Positions 6,062-13,052 of a stretch of DNA of 14,665 bases are shown here, piece after piece. The stretch lies in assembly GCA_027031325.1 (NCBI GenBank), contig JALVRI010000319.1, positions 1 through 14,665 of the forward strand, in the 5' to 3' direction. Origin of the DNA: Desulfobacteraceae bacterium (lineage in GTDB: Bacteria > Desulfobacterota > Desulfobacteria > Desulfobacterales > Desulfosarcinaceae). Numbering within the stretch: the first letter of the stretch is position 1; the number at the start of each line of letters is the position of its first letter. The translations under genes were made by a program, and so were the position numbers. The notes beneath the pieces are model-generated. The model was not told where the DNA came from. It saw nothing but the letters and a program-made list of their open reading frames with translations, and made no database searches.

Positions 6062-8464
6062 ATGGCACGACAGAAAACCACTTCCCAGATCTTGAAAAAG
6101 AGGGCCCGCAAGCAGCATGGAATCCTGGCCCGTATCGTCAAGTGGTCCCTCTGGATGGTCGTTGGCCTCATGCTGCTTGGGGTTGTGGCAACGGTGGGCC
6201 TCTTCGTCTACCTGGGCCGGGACCTGCCCCAAATAGGGTCATTGAAAGATTACCACCCACCCGTAATAACAACTGTTTACTCGGAAGACGGCCAAAAAAT
6301 CGCCGAGTTTTTCGAAGAGCGGCGGATAGTTGTTCCTCTGGAAAAGATTCCCGAAAGGCTGAAACAGGCTTTCATTGCGGCGGAAGACGCCCGTTTCTAT
6401 CGCCATAAGGGGATCGACCTGTTGAGCATCATGCGGGCCTTTTTCAAGAATCTGGAAGCCGGCACCATAGTCCAGGGCGGAAGCACAATCACCCAGCAGG
6501 TAACCAAGTCGTTTTTTCTTTCTCCCGAGCGCAGTTACGAACGTAAAATCAAGGAGGCCATCCTGGCCTACCGCCTCGACAAGACTTTCAGCAAGGATGA
6601 AATTCTATACCTTTATCTCAACCAGATCTATCTGGGACACGGAGCGTACGGGGTCGAGGCTGCGGCGGAAAACTATTTCGGCAAGACCGTTGACCAGCTG
6701 ACCCTGGCCGAATGCGCCATGCTGGCCGGCTTGCCCCAGGCCCCGAGCCGTTATTCGCCTTTTCGCCATCCCGAGCGGGCCCGCCAGCGCCAGATCTACG
6801 TTCTCAATCGCATGGTCGAGGAAGGTTACATAACCAACCTGGAGGCCAGCGAGGCAATGAAAACCGAGCTCGACATCAAGCCGAGGCGCAATCTCTACCT
6901 GGAAAAGGTGCCGGTTTACACTGAACACATCCGGCGTTACGCCGAGAGAAAATATGGCCGTAAAGCCCTGTATACCGAGGGTTTGAAAATATACGCGGCC
7001 GTCAACCTGGAAATGCAGAAAATTGCCCGCCGTCAAGTTGAACTGGGCCTGGAGGCCCTCGACCGGCGCCAGGGGTACCGCGGCCCCCTCCAGCATCTCG
7101 AGGTCGCTCAGATAGAACCCTTTGCCCTTAAGCTCGAAAAGGAGATCGCAGAAAAGACGCCCGCCGAAGGCGACATTGTCAAGGCGGTAGTGATTGGCGT
7201 GGATGACAAAGCCGGAACGGTCACCGTCCGCATGGGCAGCCTGCGAGGAATTATCACGCTTGCCAGTATGCGGTGGGCCCGCAAACCTGATCCTGAAGTC
7301 GGTTATTGGGAGGTCAAAGTCAAGAAACCGAGCCAGGTTTTGAGCAAAGGAGACGTGATCCAGGTACGAATCAAGAAGACAGCCCCCGATGACCAACCAT
7401 GGATCGTTGAACTCTACCAGACCCCGGAGGTTCAGGCCGCCCTGCTCTGTTTGGAGGCCGGAACCGGCCTGGTAAAGGTCATGATCGGCGGACGCGATTT
7501 CAATTCCAGCCAGTTCAACCGCGCCATCCAATCCCGAAGGCAGCCCGGCTCAGCCTTCAAGCCCATTATTTACGCCGCCGCTCTCGACAAGGGCTATACC
7601 CCGGCCACTGTGATCATCGACTCTCCCATAGTCCTGGAGGACAAGGACCATGATTTTACCTGGAAACCCCGCAATTACGGCAAGAAATTCTATGGTCCCA
7701 CCCTATTGCGGGATGCCCTGGCAAAATCGCGCAACGTGGTAACCATCAAGATTCTCCAGGATATCGGGATCGATTACGTCATCGACTATGCCCGCAAGCT
7801 GGGCATCGAATCGGAGATCAACCGCGATCTTTCGATTGCCCTTGGTTCTTCCGGGGTGAGTCTCCTCGAGATCGTCAAGGCCTACTCGGTTTTTGCAAAC
7901 CAGGGTTACCTGATAGAACCGGTCTTCGTCACCAAAATCCTGGATCGTAACGGTGAGATCCTGGAAGAGATGAGCCCGGTGCGCAAGAAGGTCATCGAGG
8001 CCAGCACGGCCTACATAATGACCAGCTTACTCGAGGGGGTTGTGAAACACGGGACCGGAAGGCGGGTCCGGGCCTTGGGGCGGCCGGTGGCCGGCAAAAC
8101 CGGAACCACCAACAACCTCCATGATGCCTGGTTTGTCGGATACACCCCCAAATATATAACCGGTGTCTGGGTAGGCTTCGATCAGGAACGGTCCCTGGGC
8201 AAGGGTGAAACCGGATCCCGGGCAGCCAGCCCGATTTTCCTGGGTTTCATGAAAGAAATATTGAAAAACGAACCTGTCAGGGTTTTTCAGGTACCGGACG
8301 GAGTAGTGTTCGCCAAGATAGATGCCGAGACAGGGTTGCTGCCCATACCGGAATCCAAGAAGACCATTTTCGAATGCTTCAAGGAGGGAACCGTTCCCAC
8401 CGAGCACACAAAAAAGCCGGGGGCCATAACCGAACCGGAACAATTCTTCAAGCTGGATATGTGA
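6062..8464 (+). CDS. mrcA: Class A penicillin-binding protein (PBP1A type), bifunctional
   Basis: The 800-residue protein polymerises glycan strands and cross-links peptides of peptidoglycan in the periplasm. A cytoplasmic basic tail and one membrane anchor (about 27-50) come first. The GT51 glycosyltransferase domain (about 75-245) has catalytic E108 in AAEDARFYRHKG and the GGSTITQQ motif. A middle region (about 320-425) is the expected OB-like insertion of the PBP1A group. The transpeptidase domain has SAFK (S497 nucleophile, K500), SRN (556-558) and KTGT (679-682). All catalytic motifs are intact. I chose the ATG at 6062 because GGAGG sits seven bases before it and the membrane topology then looks normal; the frame is open back to 6002. 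The gene leads the rightward string. The symbol rests on domain layout (mrcA/ponA). Confidence 0.95.
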   Translation: MARQKTTSQILKKRARKQHGILARIVKWSLWMVVGLMLLGVVATVGLFVYLGRDLPQIGSLKDYHPPVITTVYSEDGQKIAEFFEERRIVVPLEKIPERLKQAFIAAEDARFYRHKGIDLLSIMRAFFKNLEAGTIVQGGSTITQQVTKSFFLSPERSYERKIKEAILAYRLDKTFSKDEILYLYLNQIYLGHGAYGVEAAAENYFGKTVDQLTLAECAMLAGLPQAPSRYSPFRHPERARQRQIYVLNRMVEEGYITNLEASEAMKTELDIKPRRNLYLEKVPVYTEHIRRYAERKYGRKALYTEGLKIYAAVNLEMQKIARRQVELGLEALDRRQGYRGPLQHLEVAQIEPFALKLEKEIAEKTPAEGDIVKAVVIGVDDKAGTVTVRMGSLRGIITLASMRWARKPDPEVGYWEVKVKKPSQVLSKGDVIQVRIKKTAPDDQPWIVELYQTPEVQAALLCLEAGTGLVKVMIGGRDFNSSQFNRAIQSRRQPGSAFKPIIYAAALDKGYTPATVIIDSPIVLEDKDHDFTWKPRNYGKKFYGPTLLRDALAKSRNVVTIKILQDIGIDYVIDYARKLGIESEINRDLSIALGSSGVSLLEIVKAYSVFANQGYLIEPVFVTKILDRNGEILEEMSPVRKKVIEASTAYIMTSLLEGVVKHGTGRRVRALGRPVAGKTGTTNNLHDAWFVGYTPKYITGVWVGFDQERSLGKGETGSRAASPIFLGFMKEILKNEPVRVFQVPDGVVFAKIDAETGLLPIPESKKTIFECFKEGTVPTEHTKKPGAITEPEQFFKLDM

Positions 8465-8659
8465 CCACCGTACTTTACATCCAGCCGTGGGGGCGCGGAT
8501 ACGGGGTGCATAACGACACTTCCCGGCGCTTGGAACCGGCGGCCATAAAGCCATATCCCGGATCGGTCGGCCCCGGCTTTGGCTGGCGATGGCCCGTTGA
8601 CTTACAGATTCAAGTCCCTTATGCTCGTCCGGACGAATACGGCGGGCAGGATGCCCTAG
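8465..8659 (+). other. Inverted-repeat-rich leader before mobA
   Basis: This 195-base gap has no gene I can support. It holds four inverted repeats in a row. GGCCATAAAGCC (8541-8552) can pair with GGCTTT (8575-8580) and ATGGCC (8589-8594) as an interrupted stem. GACTT/AAGTC (8599-8616) closes an 8-base loop. TCGTCCGGACGA (8625-8636) is a perfect palindrome. GGGCA/TGCCC (8644-8656) closes a 3-base loop immediately before the mobA start region. There is no U-tract, so none looks like an intrinsic terminator. A structured leader or an operator upstream of the molybdenum-cofactor genes is possible but unproven. Confidence 0.4.
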
Positions 8660-9292
8660 GTGGTGTTTTTGGCTCGAGCAACAGCACAAATATCCGGCGT
8701 GATTCTTGCCGGTGGTCAGAGCACCCGCCTGAACGGTGCCGACAAGGCCAGGTTGTCACTGGGATCATGGAATTCCATGGAGCGGATTTACTCCGTTTTC
8801 AATTCCTTGTTCGATGAAATAATCCTGGTGACCAATGATCCCCTGCGCTACGTGGAATGGGACTTGCTGTTGGTCACCGATGTCTTCGACCTGCGCAGTT
8901 CTTTGACCGGTCTGCAGGCCGGATTGTTCAGTGCAACCAATCCTTATGTTTTTTGTGTCGCCTGCGATATGCCGTTTATAAACCGGCGGGCGGTGGCTGA
9001 AATGGCAGGCCTGGCAAAAGATCCCTGGGACGTTGTCATTCCTGAAACACCGGCCGGTCTGGAGCCGCTTTTTGCAGTATATTCCAAACGCTGCCTGCCG
9101 GCTTTCGAGCGCAACCTTGAACGGGGAAGGCCGAAGATCCAGGCGGCTTTCAAAAAACTGAAGGTAAAAAAGATCGGTCCTGCGATCTTGAAAACCTGGG
9201 ATCCGGAATTCGAGTCATTTTTCAACATCAACACGCCGGCCGACCTGGAAACAGCCAGACGCAAGGCAGTTCGGGTCAAGCCGCCGGTTTAA
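8660..9292 (+). CDS. mobA: Molybdenum cofactor guanylyltransferase (MobA-like)
   Basis: MobA attaches GMP to molybdopterin to make the guanine-dinucleotide cofactor of the DMSO-reductase enzyme family. The 210-residue protein has the nucleotidyltransferase signature LAGGQSTRLNGADKA (16-30), a GLQAGL loop (84-89), the metal-binding CDMPF (102-106), EPLFAVY (135-141) and the closing FFNINTPADL (187-196). The usual GPLAGI loop reads SLTGL here, a mild deviation. The start is uncertain. An in-frame stop at 8657-8659 is followed at once by GTG (8660), GTG (8663) and TTG (8669). The TTG is the one with a spaced ribosome site, AGGTGG at 8658-8663. No ATG precedes the LAGG motif in frame. A related NTP-transferase role cannot be fully excluded, but the moaE-like and moaC neighbours support MobA. 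Confidence 0.88.
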   Translation: MVFLARATAQISGVILAGGQSTRLNGADKARLSLGSWNSMERIYSVFNSLFDEIILVTNDPLRYVEWDLLLVTDVFDLRSSLTGLQAGLFSATNPYVFCVACDMPFINRRAVAEMAGLAKDPWDVVIPETPAGLEPLFAVYSKRCLPAFERNLERGRPKIQAAFKKLKVKKIGPAILKTWDPEFESFFNINTPADLETARRKAVRVKPPV

Positions 9293-9309
9293 AGCAGGAA
9301 AAATCCAAC

Positions 9310-9684
9310 ATGGACAGTCATGAATTGATTGCAAGGATAAAGCAACACCCAGATTATTCCAGGGTGGGCATGATTCTTTGTCATAATGGAGTTGTGCGGG
9401 GATCCTCGCGAGACGGGCGCAAGGTCACGGGACTCGAGGTCGAAGTGGACCGGGAGCGGCTGGAAGCCATCCTTGCCAAGTACCGCGGCCGGGAGGGCAT
9501 CGTGGAAATCCTGGTTGAAATAGTTACGGGAAAGGTTCTTGCCGTGGGTGACGACATCATGTGGCTGGTGGTTGCCGGTGATGTGCGTGAAAACGTGATA
9601 GCCACCCTTGGGGCGGCGCTTGATGAGATCAAGACCACGGTTACCCGGAAGAGGGAATATTTTGATGACCCGCATGTTTCATAA
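9310..9684 (+). CDS. moaE: Molybdopterin synthase catalytic subunit, short MoaE-like protein
   Basis: MoaE, with the sulfur carrier MoaD, converts cyclic pyranopterin monophosphate to molybdopterin. This 124-residue protein is shorter than the usual roughly 150. It keeps the family outline: a GVVR segment (27-30), then KVTGLEVEVD (38-47, where MoaE normally has a VxxLxYExY-like strand), a GKVLAVGDD strand-turn (74-82), and near the end KTTVTRKRE, with K108 and K114 at the spacing of the two active-site lysines. The N-terminal part of classical MoaE is mostly missing and several consensus positions differ. AGGAA nine bases before the ATG supports the start, 17 bases after mobA. No MoaD gene is in the window. 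Given its position between mobA and moaC, I call it a divergent MoaE with moderate certainty. Confidence 0.75.
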   Translation: MDSHELIARIKQHPDYSRVGMILCHNGVVRGSSRDGRKVTGLEVEVDRERLEAILAKYRGREGIVEILVEIVTGKVLAVGDDIMWLVVAGDVRENVIATLGAALDEIKTTVTRKREYFDDPHVS

Positions 9685-9711
9685 TCCGGGATAATTGATA
9701 AGGGGTGTAAA

Positions 9712-10194
9712 ATGGCAGGGTTGACCCACATAGACCGGGATGGACGGGTAAGGATGGTGGATGTGACCGCCAAGCAAGCAACCGAGCGTACAGCCCGTGC
9801 CCAGGCGGTCGTTCGCATGTCCGCCGAGACCTTCGACCTGATCCGCAACAGCAAGGTTCCCAAGGGAAACGTGCTTGAAACAGCCCGTATTGCAGGTATT
9901 ATGGCGGCCAAGCAGACCGCTTCTCTTATCCCCATGTGTCATCCCCTCAACCTTACCCATGTCCGGGTTGACTTTTTTCCCATTGAGCAGGATGCGGCCA
10001 TCAGGATCGAATCCAGGGTGCGCATCGTTCACCAGACAGGCGTGGAGATGGAAGCCCTTACGGCCGTGACGGTGGCTGCACTCACCGTTTATGACATGTG
10101 CAAGGCGATGGACAAGGCCATGGTCATTTCCGATGTCTTGCTGCTTGAAAAGACCGGGGGTAAAAGCGGAAGCTTCAGGCGCCAGGAGGGCTGA
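9712..10194 (+). CDS. moaC: Cyclic pyranopterin monophosphate synthase MoaC
   Basis: MoaC performs the second half of the first molybdenum-cofactor step: with MoaA it turns GTP into cyclic pyranopterin monophosphate. The 160-residue length is typical. The conserved catalytic residues appear at the same numbers I know from the E. coli enzyme: K51 in VPKGNV, H77 in PMCHPL, E112 and E114 in TGVEMEA, and D128 and K131 in YDMCKAMDK. The AAKQTASLIPMCHPLN stretch (65-80) is diagnostic. An AGGGG ribosome site lies seven bases before the ATG, 27 bases after the moaE-like gene. The stop codon shares one base with the start of mltA. Confidence 0.98.
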   Translation: MAGLTHIDRDGRVRMVDVTAKQATERTARAQAVVRMSAETFDLIRNSKVPKGNVLETARIAGIMAAKQTASLIPMCHPLNLTHVRVDFFPIEQDAAIRIESRVRIVHQTGVEMEALTAVTVAALTVYDMCKAMDKAMVISDVLLLEKTGGKSGSFRRQEG

Positions 10195-11438
10195 TGATCC
10201 GGCCTTGCGGTAACAAATCCCTTGGCGAACGTCTTTTTTTGCGGTTGATAATCATCCAGGGTGTTATGCTTGCGTTTCTTGCGGGCGGTTGTAGCTGGCC
10301 GGGCGCGAAGTACACAAAAAGCGGACCGGGAAAGGCCCTGGTGAAGTTGGAACCGGCGCATTATCCCCATTTCAAGGATTGGTTCGGCTACGATGCCAAC
10401 CTCAAGCGGGCCCTGAAGATGAGTCTGGCCTTTCTGGAAAGGCTGCCCGAAGACCGGCGGCTTATTTTTGGAAGCGATAGCTATTCAGTTGCCCATTTAA
10501 AAGAATCCCTCCAACTTTTTGCGGATTTCATTTCCATTGGCCCGGATGAGGCCTGGCTGAACCGTTTCATTCGCCAAAATTACACCGTCTATGCCGCTGC
10601 CGGTCGTATGGGAAGGCAAGATGTGCTTTTCACCGGTTACTTCGAGCCGGAACTGGAAGGAAGCCTTGAAAAAAGTGAAGAGTTCCCGGTTCCCCTGCAC
10701 GGGCGCCCCAAGGACTTGGTAAGCGTGGATCTGGGGTTGTTTGCCGCCGATCTTAAAGGCCGTCGGATTGTGGGACGGGTAAAAAATAACAGGTTCGTTC
10801 CATACTGGGACCGGGATCAAATCAACCGCAGACCGGAAATCATCCAAGCGGCCAAGCCGATTGCGTGGGTACGAAGCCGGGTGGACCGCTTCTTTCTCCA
10901 GGTCCAGGGATCGGGCCGTATTTATCTAGACAACGGAACCAGCGTGAATGTCCATTACGACGGGGCCAACGGCCATCCATACCGCAGTATAGGGCGCCTC
11001 TTGATCGATCAGGGCAAGATTGCGGCTGAAAAAATGTCCATGCAGGCAATCAGGCGTTACCTGGAACAAAATCCGCAGGAGATGGATCAAATCCTCGCTT
11101 ACAATCCCAGTTACGTATTTTTCAAGATCGAAGAACAAGGCCCTCTGGGAAGCATCAATGTTCCCCTTACTCCGGGACGCTCACTGGCCACCGACAGGCG
11201 CCTTTTCCCTCCGGGGGGGCTTTGCTACGTGTTGACCGAGATACCTGTTGCCAGGGGCAATGGTAGCGTAGCGGGCCGGATTGGATATTTTGGCTTTGCC
11301 ATGAACCAGGATACCGGAGGCGCCATCAGGGGCCCCGGACGAGCCGACTTTTTCTGGGGATCGGGGCCTTATGCCGAAATTGCCGCCGGCCATATGCAAG
11401 AGCCGGGACGATTGTACTTTCTTGTTCTGAAACCGTGA
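10194..11438 (+). CDS. mltA: Membrane-bound lytic murein transglycosylase A (lipoprotein)
   Basis: MltA cleaves the glycan strands of peptidoglycan, leaving 1,6-anhydro ends, from a lipid anchor in the outer membrane. The 414-residue protein starts with a basic tail and a hydrophobic stretch (about 14-29) ending in the lipobox LAGGC, with C33 as the lipidated cysteine. MltA-domain motifs are FTGYFEPELEGS, VQGSGRIYL and the 3D-domain core at the C-terminus, MNQDTGGAIRGPGRADFFWG. D373 and D385 are the conserved acidic residues, one of which acts as the catalytic acid. The ATG overlaps the moaC stop (TGATG), with AGGAGG four bases upstream, so translation is coupled to moaC. Residue 34 is serine, and an outer-membrane location is inferred from that. 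Confidence 0.95.
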   Translation: MIRPCGNKSLGERLFLRLIIIQGVMLAFLAGGCSWPGAKYTKSGPGKALVKLEPAHYPHFKDWFGYDANLKRALKMSLAFLERLPEDRRLIFGSDSYSVAHLKESLQLFADFISIGPDEAWLNRFIRQNYTVYAAAGRMGRQDVLFTGYFEPELEGSLEKSEEFPVPLHGRPKDLVSVDLGLFAADLKGRRIVGRVKNNRFVPYWDRDQINRRPEIIQAAKPIAWVRSRVDRFFLQVQGSGRIYLDNGTSVNVHYDGANGHPYRSIGRLLIDQGKIAAEKMSMQAIRRYLEQNPQEMDQILAYNPSYVFFKIEEQGPLGSINVPLTPGRSLATDRRLFPPGGLCYVLTEIPVARGNGSVAGRIGYFGFAMNQDTGGAIRGPGRADFFWGSGPYAEIAAGHMQEPGRLYFLVLKP

Positions 11439-11676
11439 ATGGGGAGCATGGCTGTATTTGATCGTGGGCGGCTATCCTTTTCCTTTTTTCCCAAAAAGTC
11501 CGCAGCCCGGCCCTAAACCCGGATTACAAGGGCCTGGCCACGTGGTTCAAGGGCGATTGCCGGTATCGGCGGCCATCCGGGCTTGACACCCCAAAGTAAA
11601 GCCCGTACAAATGAATACTTGCCGTTCCGGAAGCTTGTGAGCCGACAGAGCGGCTTTCAAATGCAAGGAGTGTGAG
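11439..11676 (+). other. Intergenic region between mltA and tatB
   Basis: This 238-base gap contains no gene I can support. Its first half holds a pyrimidine-rich stretch at 11475-11492 and a weak inverted repeat, GGCCCT/AGGGCC (11509-11514 and 11529-11534, 14-base loop) with no U-tract. Its second half holds the tatB promoter described separately, followed by a leader of about 60 bases. Confidence 0.6.
11583..11611 (+). promoter_or_regulatory. Sigma70-type promoter for tatB-tatC
   Basis: A perfect -35 hexamer, TTGACA (11583-11588), is followed after exactly 17 bases by TACAAA (11606-11611), which matches four of six -10 positions. Transcription would start near 11618, about 60 bases before the tatB ATG. 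This is the best promoter-like sequence I see in the window and suggests tatBC can be expressed separately from the moa-mltA genes. Confidence 0.65.
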
Positions 11677-12144
11677 ATGTTCGGTATCGGGATGCCCGAA
11701 ATGTTGATGATTCTGGCCATCGCCCTGATCGTGATCGGCCCCAAAAAGCTTCCCGATCTGGCCCGCTCCATTGGAAGAGCCCTGGGCGAGTTCAGGCGGG
11801 CCACCAGCGATATCAAGGAAAGCATTCAGCGGGAAACCGGCCTGGGGGATGTCAAGGAAAGCCTGGATGAACTGGGGCAGGAGATCAAGCAATCGGTCGA
11901 TTTGAACGCGGATTTGATTGACGAGGCCGGAAAGGAAACAAGAGCTTCGAAAGATCATACGGCCAACCTTGGCAAGGTAAGGAATGCCTTTGAGCGGATG
12001 AACGCAGACGGCCAAACAACGCCGGAAAAAGGGGTTGCCGGGGATGGGGCTGCTGCAAAAGGACCGCCGGCCTCTCAAAGTGACGATTCATCACGGCAGG
12101 AAGGCGATCTTTCCGGAAATGGGCCTGAGGGGCAGGGGCGGTAA
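11677..12144 (+). CDS. tatB: Sec-independent translocase subunit, TatB type
   Basis: TatB forms the twin-arginine signal receptor with TatC in the inner membrane, which exports folded proteins. The N-terminus MFGIGMPEMLMI begins one membrane helix (about 5-21). It carries the acidic residue E8 typical of TatB, then the IGPKKLPDL hinge (20-28), then a long amphipathic helix (about 29-60). The rest, to residue 155, is a polar tail rich in K, E, D, G and S with no recognisable fold. TatA and TatB are hard to tell apart. E8, the GP hinge, the length and the position before tatC favour TatB, though in some bacteria one protein does both jobs. AAGGAG six bases before the ATG gives strong initiation. 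Confidence 0.85.
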   Translation: MFGIGMPEMLMILAIALIVIGPKKLPDLARSIGRALGEFRRATSDIKESIQRETGLGDVKESLDELGQEIKQSVDLNADLIDEAGKETRASKDHTANLGKVRNAFERMNADGQTTPEKGVAGDGAAAKGPPASQSDDSSRQEGDLSGNGPEGQGR

Positions 12145-12216
12145 ACTTTTCCTGAAGTAAGCGCCGGCCGCAGTCGACAAAACAAGATAGCAAAGCCAGG
12201 TTCAGGCTGAGTTGCC

Positions 12217-12990
12217 ATGGTAGAAGAAAACACGGCCGAAGAAGAAAAGATGCCTTTTACGGCTCACCTTGAAGAGCTGCGCAAGAGACTTGTGGTTTGT
12301 TTTGTCGCAGTCGGCGTCGGTTTCGTTTTATCGTACGGTTTCAAGGAAAAGCTGTTTGGCATCCTGGTAGGCCCGCTTATAAAAGTCATGAAACCCGGGC
12401 AGGCCCTGATATATACAGGCTTGCCGGAAGCCTTTTTTACCTTTTTGAAGGTTTCTTTCCTTTCCGGGCTTATCCTGGCATCGCCGGTGATAATCTACCA
12501 GTTCTGGATGTTTGTTGCGCCGGGCCTTTACGATAAAGAAAAAAAGCTCCTTTTGCCCATCGTAATGCTTTCCACCCTTTTTTTCGTGGGTGGAGCCCTG
12601 TTTGGCTATTTTATCGTTTTTCCATGGGGCTTTAAATTTTTTCTCGGCTTTGCCACCGAAACCATCCGGCCCATGCCTTCAATGAAGGAATATTTGGGTT
12701 TTTCCTCCAAGCTGCTCCTGGCTTTCGGGTTGGTTTTCGAGCTTCCTCTGGTCATAACTTTCCTGGCCCGTCTCGGGCTGGTAAGCGTTGATTTTCTGAA
12801 GAAAAACCGTAAGTATGCCATCCTGATCTTTTTTACCGGAGCCGCAATTCTAACCCCTCCCGACGTCGTTACCCAGATCATGATGGCCCTGCCCCTGATG
12901 TTACTCTATGAAATCAGTATCATCGGCGCCCGGATTTTCGGCCGGCCCAGGCAAAAGGAAGCCTCTCAGGACACAGACTCTGATAAATAA
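12217..12990 (+). CDS. tatC: Sec-independent translocase subunit TatC
   Basis: TatC is the membrane protein that recognises the twin-arginine signal peptide. The 257-residue protein shows the six-helix pattern of the family. The cytoplasmic N-terminus carries HLEELRKRL (17-25), the signal-binding surface. The first periplasmic loop is followed by SPVIIYQFWMFVAPGLYDKEKK (about 89-110). FELP (174-177, E175 in the membrane) and TPPD (213-216) match strongly conserved TatC sites. The C-terminus is a short polar tail. The gap to tatB is 72 bases with no promoter or terminator I trust, so the two should share a transcript from the promoter at 11583. The ribosome site before the ATG is weak. Confidence 0.98.
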   Translation: MVEENTAEEEKMPFTAHLEELRKRLVVCFVAVGVGFVLSYGFKEKLFGILVGPLIKVMKPGQALIYTGLPEAFFTFLKVSFLSGLILASPVIIYQFWMFVAPGLYDKEKKLLLPIVMLSTLFFVGGALFGYFIVFPWGFKFFLGFATETIRPMPSMKEYLGFSSKLLLAFGLVFELPLVITFLARLGLVSVDFLKKNRKYAILIFFTGAAILTPPDVVTQIMMALPLMLLYEISIIGARIFGRPRQKEASQDTDSDK

Positions 12991-13052
12991 CGCTTTTCCG
13001 GCTTTGCCAAACCCGGCCTGCCTGCTTATGTTTGGAAAAGGCTTTTTCATTT

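Noticed and set aside
6605..7531. 308-codon minus-strand open frame inside the PBP1A gene
   Set aside because: It is antisense to a fully conserved protein whose motifs are all intact, and its own sequence shows no recognisable domain.
8540..8640. tRNA-like stem-loops in the mobA leader (AGATTCAAGTCCC resembles a T-arm)
   Set aside because: The stem and loop sizes are wrong for a T-arm (8-base loop), and no anticodon arm or acceptor stem can be drawn around it.
8027..8817. Open frames on both strands spanning the PBP1A end and the mobA leader
   Set aside because: They overlap confirmed genes in other frames, have low-complexity composition and no known motif. They do not explain the gap at 8465-8659.
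11475..11535. Possible terminator after mltA
   Set aside because: The pyrimidine-rich tract has no stem before it, and the GGCCCT/AGGGCC repeat has a long loop and no following U-run.
12992..13045. Possible terminator after tatC: CCAAAC (13007-13012) with GTTTGG (13030-13035), then TTTTT at 13042
   Set aside because: The stem has only six weak base pairs, a 17-base loop and six bases before the T-run, and an overlapping alternative pairing (TTTTCC/GGAAAA) competes. Not strong enough to call.
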